Assembly: GCF_000189635.1 (NCBI RefSeq)
Contig: NW_002476363.1
Coordinates: forward strand, 496,001 to 560,000
DNA length: 64,000 nucleotides
Direction: 5' to 3'
Source of the DNA: Tetrahymena thermophila SB210
Taxonomy: Eukaryota > Ciliophora > Oligohymenophorea > Hymenostomatida > Tetrahymenidae
Both the position numbers and the translations under genes were made by a program. The notes beneath the pieces were generated by a model. The model saw only the letters and a program-made list of their open reading frames with translations. It did not search any database and was not told the origin of the DNA. Of this stretch, positions 53,701 through 64,000 are shown in pieces (the stretch's first letter is position 1; each line of letters begins with the position of its first letter).

Positions 53701-56700
53701 AATTAAAGATTCCTTCTTATTTATGCTTTCTTTTAATTCAGTGAGTATATATTTAAGAAAAGACCTCTAATTTTTTTAAGTAATTAGAAACTTTAACAGT
53801 ACCCAATCACTAATCGATATAGAATACACAGGATATAATTATATCTTTCTTTTATATTTTGATAAATAGATTACTTTCATGTAGGTTTCACCTTTCTAAT
53901 AACCATAGCTAGTTGATATTTTATCAGTAAGTAATTATGTAATATTATCTAAATAAGTAAATTAGAAGAATTCTGAATACTTGGTAGTTAATATGACTAT
54001 TTTAACTTTTGAGTACACAATTGAATACATCACTGAGCTAAATATTGGTGGATATTAAAATAAATTTTGTTCTGCTTAACTACAAATAAAAACAAGTTAA
54101 AGTGATCAACTAACAAAAATGCAATAAACAGATTATTTAAATTTACTATCACTTAAATAACTTTTAATTTAGAACATTATTTATAGTTTATACATAGATA
54201 ATGGTGAATAGACTGATTTAATGTATCCTTTTATTAGCTCTAGCTCTGTAACTACAGATTATTCACTCAAAATTTAAGCTTAAAACTCTAATAGTATTTA
54301 TCTAAAAACTCAAAACAGTACGGATTAAAACATTGTAGAACTGTAACTTAACAGTTTAAAACTTTCATTTTAAAATATAAATAAGACTTAATACTTATTT
54401 GGTAATTAGACATTCTAAAAATTAGCTAGGCTGTATTTAAATGATATTGAATTATTAGAAATCGGTAATAATTAGCTAATATTTTAAGGAATAGATCATA
54501 TTTTTATTACAAATCTAATTATAAATGGGGAATCAATCTAATTATCTAATAATAAGACAATCATTTTCTAAGATATTAATTTTGTAATTGTTTAAAACAT
54601 TACATTAATAAATTGCTAATTTAGCAATATTTTTAATATATTCTCATTTAGCAATATAAATTAATTGATTATAAGCAATCTTTATATTAGATTAAACAAG
54701 TTAGCTTCTATTATTAATCAAAATTCACTTATAAATATCTCAAATATTAATAATCTCACTATAAACAATACTTATATTTTATAAAATTCTATAGAAAATG
54801 TTGAAATATTTAAAATAAGGAATGTTACTGAAGTTAGCATTAATAGCATGATATTTTCTGAAAACTAAATAATTATTAACTAAGATATCGATTTGTAAGG
54901 AATCATATTCTATTTTGAAACAATCCCATATATTTCTATAAATCAAATTCAATTTAACAAATTGAGCATTTCTTCCATCTCCTCTCTTTCTCTGCTAAAA
55001 TTTTCAAATATTAATTAAACTTTACAATTTAAAGATCTTATTTTTAAATACTCTATAATCAGTGACAATCAAAATAACTTTGTATCTAATTAAGAGTATT
55101 TTATTATAGAATGTGAAGGGATAGTTTTATCGAATTTCTCAAACATCTCTATAAGTAATTCTGATAGAATAAGCTTTGTTTATATGCATTAATAGACAAA
55201 CATAAAGGGAATTATTATTTATAATTAAATATCTATCATTAGTAATTACTGTCATTATAATTCAGATACAAATCAACTTATGATACTAAACGCATAATAA
55301 ATAAATATATAAAATTCCAATTTTACATCTATTTCTAATCAAAATTCTAATTCTGCTTTAGTTTAAATTTAAGTCAGCTAAAATTTGCTATTAGATTAAA
55401 TTAACATAACAAATATTAGTATTAAAGAAAATAGCTTTATTAGCATCCTAAAAAGCTAGTAAGTAGTAATCTAATATATTGAAGCTAAATATATTTATAC
55501 AAAAAGTAAAGCAAGTACTATTTACTTTGAGTAAATTTAATAATTAATCATGAAAAATAACAAATTTATCTTGAACTTATCTTATTTGGATGGAGGAGCA
55601 ATATATATGAATTAGATAAATGAAATCGATTTGATTAATAATACCTTTTAGGAAAATTAATCACAAACTGGAAATGGAGGGGCAATATACTGTTATAATA
55701 GTATCTTTTCTAAATTTGAGAGTAACAATTTCATATAGAATTCATGCACTTCAGGTTCAGGAGGAGCTTTGTAATTGAATAACTGTGATATCTAAGAAAT
55801 GGTAGAAAATACATTCAAGTAAAATAAAGCCCTAATAGGAGGAGCTTTTAGATATTAAGGAATATAACCTAAAGTTTTACAAAAATCTAATGTTAGCTAA
55901 CGGATACTTACCTTAAGTATAAATTAATTTATTAAGAACTCAGCATAATTATATGGAAAAGATATAGGCTCCTATCCAGTTTTATTGGATGTGAAAAATT
56001 AATTCGATGATGATAATAGAGCTTCAAAAGCTAAATTAGAAAATTTGTAAAGTGGCAGTACATCTACACCAATATTGATCCGACTAATTGATGAAGAAAT
56101 GAGAGAAGTAAGCTTTTTAAAAAACACATCAAACATAAATTAGGAAATCCTAATAGAATTTGGAAATTATTTGCTAGAAGTTTAAAGTTAGTAAGTTGGA
56201 CTAGATGGAAATCTAAGATAAAATTATAATTTTGATTAATTTGGTTTTGTCTTTAATGTATCTTATTCTTATTATCCTAACTCTAATTCCACTATTCTAA
56301 TCAAAACAGTAAGCACTATTCCTGTTCTTAATAGAACAACTTTTAAATTTGATGAGCAAGAACTAAGTTTATATATTGATGTCAATTTTAGGAAATGTTA
56401 ATAAGGAGAGATTTTATAAGCTTTTCAAAAATATAAAATATGTTATACTTGTCAATAAGGTATTAAGAATATTTATCATAATTTATTATTTAGTTTAAGA
56501 ATTTTATTTACTTTTACAAATTATTTTTTTAAAATTAATTTTTTTTATTAAAAGGCAATTATTGCTTAGAAGATCCAGACTAAAATGAAAATTTATAGTG
56601 TTTAAAATGTCCTTTGGGTTCTAAAAATTGTCATTCAAATGTCATTTAATTATATAATGGATTTTGGAGTTTAAGTTTGAACTCAGACTAAATTTATTAA

Positions 56701-58342
56701 TGCATTAATCCTCAGAACTGCATTTCTGAAGATCCTTCAAATAAATTTGGATGTTTACAGGGATATATTGGGGCTTTATGTGAATCCTGCGATAGTCATG
56801 GCACTGTTTGGGGAAAAAAATATGGTAAAAGTAATGATGGAGTTTAATGTTAAGAATGCATTTAATAAAATTAAATTTATTCTATTATTATTTTGTGCTT
56901 ATTATTGGTTATGTTTTGCTGCTATTTAATCTTTTAAGCTCATAAGTAGCTAGAATTCTTATAAAAAAAAATGAGCTGGTTTTATTTGAGGAAACTTAAA
57001 ATTATGTTGCTTTATAGCCAAAACATAAGGAGCAATTCATAATATATCTAAATTCTTACTAACTATTTACAGTTTTTAGCACTTGTTAATAATTTAGGCA
57101 TTTAAAAATAGGAATATTTAAGTGTTATTGAAATTGGAGGTGGTGATCCTTCTTAGCATACAGTTTATAGCTTAGATTGTTTTTTTAATAGCTTAAATAT
57201 ATAGCTTCCTTTGTATGCTATTAGAGTTTTGTTCATTAATTGCTAAATAATTATTATCTATTTATTGATGTAATTACTAAACTAGCTAATAAATATGTTT
57301 AAAATAGAAAAAGATTAATTTCAAATATCTTCTTTTATATCAGTTTACTTATTCTTTAGTTCATCTGTAATAAAAGTGCTAATACAATCTTTATCTTGCA
57401 GAGAAATATCTAGTAAGTTATATATAATTTAAGAAATGCAGTATGAGTGCTATACTAATTAACACAATCGCATTATTTTCTACTTAATAGGACCCTTGCT
57501 TTTGATATGGTTTATATTAATTCCATTTATTTTTACTTTGCATTTGTACAGAAAAAGATCAAAATTATAAAGCTTGATATTATTAAAGAAATTTGGGCTT
57601 CTGTATTAAGTAAATATTGTTTTAAAAGTTTAATGTATTTAAAAAATTTAATTCTTTTTATAAATAGAAATACAAAGAAGAGTCTTATTATTGGGATTTA
57701 GTAAGAAACTAAGCAAAGGCTTCACTAGTTATATTTTTAAATTTGATTAGAACTTCACCGTTGCTGAAATCTTAATATTTATAACTTCTAATGTTTATTT
57801 ACTTTAGATTTTTAAAGATAGTAAGTCCATATTAAAGACAGCAAATGAATAGAATAGATTAACTATCTTGTAAATTTGTTATGTTGAGTATATTCTTAAT
57901 ATAGTTGATAATACTTACAGATAATTCAAAATTTTAACAAATATTGTAAGTAATTTTGATTGTTTTCAATGTTTATTTCATAGGAATCCTAATTTTACTG
58001 ATTGTACAAAAACCGATTCCCTAAATTGCAAAAAACAGAAATATGTATTAGATATTCTTAGTTTAATTGTCAAAACTAATACCTAATTCTATATATTAAG
58101 TTTAATATTAAAAGCAGGTTAATATATTGAGGATAAACTCTTTATGGAAAAAAGTTAAAAGCTCCTTAAGATAAATTATTGAATTCGAAGCAGATGTTAA
58201 AAATTAAAAATGGGTTTAATCAAAGCTTAGTAAGACATAAGAATTAAATAAAAGCAAAAAATTAAGAACAAGTCATCTTCAAAGGGTACATTTCTAAATA
58301 GAATTTTAGAAAAGTATGAACATCGATAAAAATATAAAATGA
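47770..58342 (+). CDS. Large cysteine-rich, Pmp-repeat, multi-pass membrane protein B
   Basis: Tandem twin of gene A with the same plan: signal peptide MNLRILIIINFVFTKIIPCV, furin-like cysteine repeats (CDEICQNCSSDKIFQCLGC), long beta-rich ectodomain, Pmp-type repeats (about 55,585-55,860), a second cysteine cluster (FGCLQGYIGALCESC), and membrane helices from SIIILCLLLVMFCCYLIF. An intron at about 57,611-57,668 precedes KYKEESYYWDLVRNQ, and the tail ends at TGA 58340-58342. An in-frame ATG exists upstream at 47,662, but I chose 47,770. That upstream frame is not shared by gene A, because the GAAA run before the start has one unit more here, and the signal peptide begins at 47,770. Scattered replacements relative to A lie mostly in the ectodomain, with no in-frame TGA met where read. 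Probably a functional surface receptor or adhesion protein. Confidence 0.78.
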
Positions 58343-58873
58343 ATAAAGTTTTTTTTTTTTAGTTTTGTGTATTCAATATTATTGGATTTTTAAATATTTT
58401 TTGTTTTTTCAAATAAAGTTCATTCATTTTTATGTTTTAGTATATCATTAAATTCATGAGTTAATTAAGCTGAATTTTTAAATAAATGAGAGAGAAAGTA
58501 TATTTATTATTTAATAGCTTAAACAAATTGATAAACAAGTTAAATTATAATTTGTGTTAAATTGATATTTATAAAAAAAATTAAATAAATTTTGTATTTA
58601 TTTGTAAATAATTTTATGAGTTAGAAAAGCTTGTTGTAAATTGTAAAAAAATTAAAAAAGTTATTATTAACAAGAAAAAAGTGAATAATTTTTAAATTTG
58701 CTTTAGTCACTTTAGTAATTTATTTATAAGTCTACTTAATTAACCATATTTAACATTAAATAAGACTTTTATTTATTTATTAATAAATTAAATTAATTGA
58801 TTAAAAGTAGGGATTATTAAACAATAAGGAATAAGAATAGCAAGAGTCAGTTTAGATAAATTAAAAGAAATAA
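58343..58873. promoter_or_regulatory. Upstream region of the histidine-kinase gene
   Basis: An AT-rich stretch of 531 bases between the stop of surface-protein gene B and the kinase start, both on the plus strand. A diverged copy lies at 46,806-47,304. No sharp motif is visible. The tract ending AAACAATAAGGAATAAGAATAG.. shortly before the start is preserved in both copies. Confidence 0.5.
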
Positions 58874-61800
58874 ATGGAAAAAATATTCAAAAGTCAAAAT
58901 TTTTATAAATCAGAATAAAATATTTTTGATATTTAGAGGAAAGCAAAGATTTTTGAAAATGCGAAATTAATTACTATATCATTTTTCTACATTTTTATAG
59001 ATTACGTTTATTTTTTTTACTTATAATAAATAATAATTGCAGTACTTTTGCTATTTAGCATATGTTTCTATATTCCAACTAAGTTGATTCAATTGAGTTA
59101 GCATGAAATATGTTATTAAAGATAGTAAAAACCTAATATGAAATTTACTTTCGTTTAAAGGTTATTTAAGTATATCAGCAATATCATATTCGCATAGATC
59201 TCAGAATATATTATGGTGGCAATATAATATACACTTTGCTTAAATGTTTTGGTTTTACTCAAAGAAAAATCACACCTCTTAATTCTTTTATCATTCACAC
59301 AAAGTTTAGTGGCTTATAATCAAATAACATATCTAAAAAATAATAAATATTCAATGATTTTGTTAATTCTTGAGCATTTTGCTACATTTGTATACTTTTA
59401 AATAACTTTAAAAATAAATGTAGAAGTATTAATAGTTAACTTGATTTATTCTTTGTTAGTATTCCTTTAGTGGAAGCATAGATAACTAGATAGCTTAGAG
59501 AAATGTTTAAAAAAATCTGTTAAAAAAGCTTAAGCAAAGATGATAATGTGCCTGTATTAGAGTATTTTATCAACTACGCCTGAAGGAATAGCTGTAATAA
59601 ACTCATAAAAAAAGCTTATTTATGCTAATTCCTCACTAAAGTTGATATTTAGTTCAAAAAAAAAAGCTGATATATAGAATATTATTTTAAATTTAGGCAA
59701 AAAGAATGAATAACAAGATAATGGAACAAAAAATTAATAAAATGTAAAGGAAAATGACAAATAATGTGAGCTATAAAAAGTATTAAAATAATAAATGTTT
59801 GATGATAAAAATTAGAATCACAAAGGCTAATTCCCTAGTAATAACAATTCTGAAGAAAAATAATAAAATAATATCAATTAAACGCAAAATATAAATAGTA
59901 ATCTATATTAAAAAAAATAGAGAGACATTATTTTAAATGAAGAAAACACTACTCAATTATAAAATAAGACTTCTAGGTTATTGATTAGTTAAAAAGACAT
60001 ATCTTCAAATGCAAGTTAACATATAAGAGAAGATAAAATATTTTCATAAAAGATTATTAAATAAACAATTTAAAATGATAAATGCTAGCAAGAGATAAAT
60101 TTATTTGAAAATAAAGAAATATGCTTGGTAGAGAAGCAAACTAAAATTTCAAAAATTAGCAATAGTCATTAAAAGCTTTGTGCATAAGGAGTAAAACATT
60201 TAGAACATAACAAGGATAGCTTATAGAACTCATTAATAAAGGATGTTAAGTCTGAAAAGCATGTATTTAATTTATTTTTAATAAAATTAAAAGCAAAAAA
60301 TTTATATAATTTAATATAATTTAAAAAATTAAAAGATTTCAAAGCATCGTTTTTCTTTATCTAATCGCTATTCAAATACTGCATTTGTATCTGATTAAAG
60401 TGAAATTATTTCCTACAAGGGTTTTGGACTAAATTTTTGTGAAGAAGATCTGAGCATACTGCAAAATATTGATTCTTCTAAAAAGAAAAAAAATAATTCA
60501 AAAATTATAAAAGCTAACTAAATGAATTATTTACCATATGCGAGTAATTAAAACTTTAATTTGTAAAGCTAAGATTAGAGTAAGTGTAATTAATAATATG
60601 ATCATAATGAAGATCATAATTAATAAATAATATACTGTTAATTTAATGATTATGATCAATAATATGAAGAAGTAAGCAACAAATTTAAATAAAATTTAAA
60701 TAAAAATCAATAAAATTTAATAACTTTGCTTAATAAAGATCATCTAAACTAATAAATTACCTAAAAAAATAAAGAAGATTAATAAATTTAAGCTAATTTA
60801 ACTAAATTAGGAGATAATCTTAAACAAGAAAACAATAAAGCTAATAATGAAAATCAAATCGTTTGTTTTAAGTTAAAATAAAAAAGTAATTTAATATTTA
60901 ATTAATTCTTATTACAACTTTTATTAAAATAAAACATCCATAAATAAGTAAGATAATATAAAAGATTAATTTTTAAAAAAAATAGATTAAATTTCTCATG
61001 ATAGTTCTCAACCAACAGAAGTTACTAATGCTTAAAATATTTTAGAAAATATATTTAAAGAAAGCATGGGTAAGAATGACCAAGGATAAACTGAAATTTA
61101 GTAAGATGAGGAAACTTATGTTTAAAAAAAAGAAAAAATTATCAAATTGCAAGTAATTTATATTTTAAATACAATAATCTTATTGGAAATTTATCTTAAA
61201 AAATTAGGTTAAACATTAGAATAAAGAATTATTTTTGTAATTTATATCTGCAGATGTCATACTGTAAAATAGAAAGGTTGATACTGTAGCTTTTGTTATA
61301 GTCTAAGATGTTTGGGAAGATTTATATATGAAAAAAGTTGAAGAAATTTAGTAGGAAAAAATGAAAATTTTTGGAAGTTTATCTCATGAGTTAAGAACTC
61401 CACTTAATTGCTCTATCTCTATGCTGGAAGTGTTAAAAGATGAAATGTAAGAGATAAATCCTTAATATATCACTGATTATTTGAATCCTGCTTTGTTTTC
61501 TAATAAACTTTTACTTAATTAAATAAATGACATTCTTGACTTTGTTTAAATGGATAAAGGAAAGTTTAAGTATTCGTTTTAAGAATTCAATATTTTAAAT
61601 CTACTTAATGATTGTTAAAAGTTAGTTAGTATTTAAGCTTAAATGAAAAATTTGTAAATTAGAATCAATATTGATAAAGGAATGCCTGAATATATTTGCT
61701 CAGATCCAAACAGAATAAGATAGATTCTTTTGAATTTCCTATCTAACTCTTTGAAATTTACTAAACAAGGTTACATTGAAATAAATTTTTCAAATTTCGA

Positions 61801-63495
61801 TAATGGTGTTTACAAAATAGCAGTTTAAGATACAGGCATAGGTATTAAGCCAGAAAATTTGAAGGAAATATTTTAATTTTGTGCCAAGGTATTTAATTAA
61901 TTAATCATGTTTTTCCAATAAAAATTAAATTTTATTTTTTTAAATAGATAAATTACAGTAATAAAGATGAATTGCTGAATTCTTAAGGATGTGGACTTGG
62001 CTTATACATTTCTAACTCTATAGCAAAAGGATTAGTGAAAAATGATAAATTAAACAGCGGTGTTTCAGTAGAATCCGACTATGGAAAAGGATCAGTATTT
62101 AGCTTTCTTGTTTAGGATTAGAATTATATAGAGCTATTTTCTCGTTTTAGTTAAGTGCAAGTCGAAGCAACGAAAATGTCAATAAGAGCCTTTTCAAAAT
62201 AGATTGATGGATCTTCTAAAAATTCTATGCTAACTTCTGCTAAAAAAAGTCGAAATAATAATAGCTAGAAAACTTAAAATTAAATGGTGAAAATTTTAAA
62301 GTAAAATGCTACTTAACATTCATTAAATGAATAATATACTTAAGATTAAGATGAGTAGAGTAAAAATGATAGCTTTTCACTAAAAATTCAAGATTAAAAA
62401 GACGAAATTAATAACCTGTCAGTATAATAAAAAAATGAAGAGCAGTTTGATTCTTCTATCTTGGTAGAATTAGATGAGCAAACGGACTCAAAAATATGCT
62501 CATTTTCTCCTAATTTCATTAAATAAAACAATGTTAAATTTTAAGAAGAATAAGATTAAAATAACAAAAATTCTTTATTTGGATTCTTAAATAAATCTAA
62601 TTCAGTCAAAATAAATTAATCAGATCAAAATAAATAAGCAGAATTATATAAAAAATCAACTTTTGACTAAATGTAAACTTCTAATAAAAGCAGCAATTAT
62701 GAACAAAGTATTTAAGAATAACAAAAATCTTTTACAAATGATGATAGGATTTTAACTGATTCTAATTTAAGCTAAGAAACTAGTAAAAATATTAAATTTT
62801 CAAAAAATAAATCTAAATATTAATCAGTTTCATCTATTAAGTACGATTAAAAGCATGAAGGATTTACATCATATACTCCTTTTAATAAATTAATTGAAAA
62901 TCAAATGAGTTCATAAAATAATATCGCTTCTAGCAGCAAAAAAATAGTAAAATTTGTTTAATCACAAGTTAAAATAAACTCTTTATCGAATGATTAATAC
63001 TTCAGTCAATGCACACTGGAAATAGCTAATCCCTAGTATGTTATAGATTAGATTATTTTAAATAACATATCGAAATAAAAAAAGTGTAATTGCCCCCAGA
63101 TTTTAATAATAGATGATAATTAGTTTAACATTTATGCTTTATCAAAAACTATTGAAACATTCTAATTTTAAACTCATTCTATTTCAGACAGTTTGGAGGT
63201 TTTGGATTATGTAAAAGATATTTTTCACTAAAACTGTTGCCTTTATCCTAAAATAATATTTATGGATATTGAAATGCCATTTAAAAATGGTTATTAGCTC
63301 TCTGTTGAAGTTAATTAATTTTATAATAATGTTTAGCTTAAATAGTTACCTGTAATAATAGCATGCACAGCCTATGTAGGTCAAGAGGATAATTAAAAAG
63401 CAATATAGGCAGGGATGAGTGATTTTATTAACAAACCTTTACTAAAAAATGCCTTTTAGTAGCTTATTTTAAATTGGCAAGATTTATTTTTATGA
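58874..63495 (+). CDS. Membrane-anchored hybrid histidine kinase with C-terminal receiver domain
   Basis: A phosphorelay sensor: autophosphorylates a histidine, then passes phosphate to its own receiver. The start at 58874 (MEKIFKSQNFY) and four introns (60263-60335, about 60886-60985, 61153-61219, 61889-61947) give exactly 1,441 codons including the stop. About six membrane helices lie in residues 38-200 (for example IIIAVLLLFSICFYI). A PAS-like segment follows (STTPEGIAVINSQKKLIYAN), then a long Gln/Asn/Lys linker. The H-box is GSLSHELRTPLN with His758, the N-box NRIRQILLNFLSNSLKFT, G1 DTGIGI, F-box EIFQFCAK and G2 GCGLGLYI. After a second Ser/Asn/Gln-rich linker the receiver has DD 1314-1315, phospho-acceptor Asp1365 (IFMDIEMP), the ACTAY threonine and Lys1421 (INKP). 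All catalytic residues are present. The signal sensed and any downstream HPt partner are not in the window. Confidence 0.93.
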
Positions 63496-64000
63496 TATAA
63501 TTCAAACTTACTTTTGTTAATTATAATTCAATTAAATTACCTTAAATTTATATACTGCATTTATAATAATATTTAAACTTTATATATTCTTTTTTATTCT
63601 TAATTCATCTAGCATAATTTTTTAAGATTTTGATGTATTTTTAATTCGATATAGTTGTGAATATAATTAAACTACAGTAAATTAGATTATAATCTATTTA
63701 TATTAATATAAATCCAATATAAACCAAAAAAAAAAAACTCTATATTTTTTATAAGAAAAAATGGCATATAAAGTGATGTATTGAATATACATACTTATAC
63801 TTGATAATATGATAGAAGGTATTTAGCCTTCATACCTGATGAGGGAATATTTTAAAAAAAGTAATTTTAACTAAAATAGTGATGATTAAATATTAGAATA
63901 AATAATAAATTATTTAAATAAAAGATACTTTTAATATCAGAAAATTAATTAATTAAATACTGATGAATTAAGAATTCATAAATAACTCAATTTTCACATT
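63496..64000. other. AT-rich sequence downstream of the kinase gene, nothing recognised
   Basis: The last 505 bases hold no recognisable gene. A short GC-richer patch near 63,820-63,850 is not interpretable. Confidence 0.5.

Larger units (their letters stand above)
47319..58888. repeat. 11.5-kb tandem duplication, unit B
   Basis: The right-hand copy of the unit, head to tail with unit A, carrying surface-protein gene B. Its right border overlaps the first 15 bases of the intact histidine-kinase gene. Unit B therefore probably keeps the ancestral right-hand context, and the stub at 47,305 is the derived copy. Confidence 0.88.

Noticed and set aside
1-64000. tRNA genes, CRISPR arrays, virus-like or transposon elements
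   Set aside because: No T-loop-like motif with a matching cloverleaf, no regular spaced repeats, and no transposase, integrase or terminal repeats were recognised. The CCHC motifs belong to host channel genes.

Overview
The window is about 78% A+T and is protein-coding only if TAA and TAG are read as glutamine and TGA is the sole stop. With that code, long continuous frames carry recognisable domains. Introns are short, AT-rich and GT..AG (about 43-140 bases). This is the ciliate nuclear code, and the intron size and gene style point to a macronuclear chromosome of Tetrahymena or a close relative. Reading with the standard code only gives fragments. No tRNA, rRNA, CRISPR, insertion sequence or telomere repeat was recognised.

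Layout. (1) 1-8,370, minus strand: two K+-channel-like genes with cyclic-nucleotide-binding domains; the first runs off the left edge. (2) 9,106-14,622, minus: a full-length ABCA-type ABC transporter of 1,793 residues. (3) 14,623-17,807: an AT-rich gene desert. (4) 17,808-18,961, minus: an unrecognised signal-peptide protein gene with three in-frame TGA codons. (5) 19,465-34,662, minus: three more genes of the channel family. The last two are a head-to-tail duplication of about 5.8 kb, and a decayed fragment of a different gene lies exactly at the junction. (6) 35,779-58,888, plus: two head-to-tail units of about 11.5 kb, each with one very large gene for a cysteine-rich, Pmp-repeat, multi-pass membrane protein. 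(7) 58,874-63,495, plus: a membrane-anchored hybrid histidine kinase of 1,440 residues with a C-terminal receiver domain.

Themes. The region is rich in membrane and signalling genes that grew by local tandem duplication. The five channel paralogues share a selectivity filter split by a phase-1 intron, a cyclic-nucleotide-binding domain and, straight after it, a perfectly spaced CCHC zinc knuckle. That knuckle on a cation channel is the most unusual feature here. The two large surface proteins join a furin-like cysteine-rich N-terminus, Pmp-type repeats and a multi-pass membrane domain. The right border of their duplication falls inside codon 5 of the histidine-kinase gene, so a stub of that gene's 5' end sits between the two copies.

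Limits. Exon structures were worked out by eye. They are solid where total lengths close in frame (ABC transporter, histidine kinase, orphan gene) and approximate elsewhere. Nothing here shows that the neighbouring families act in one pathway.
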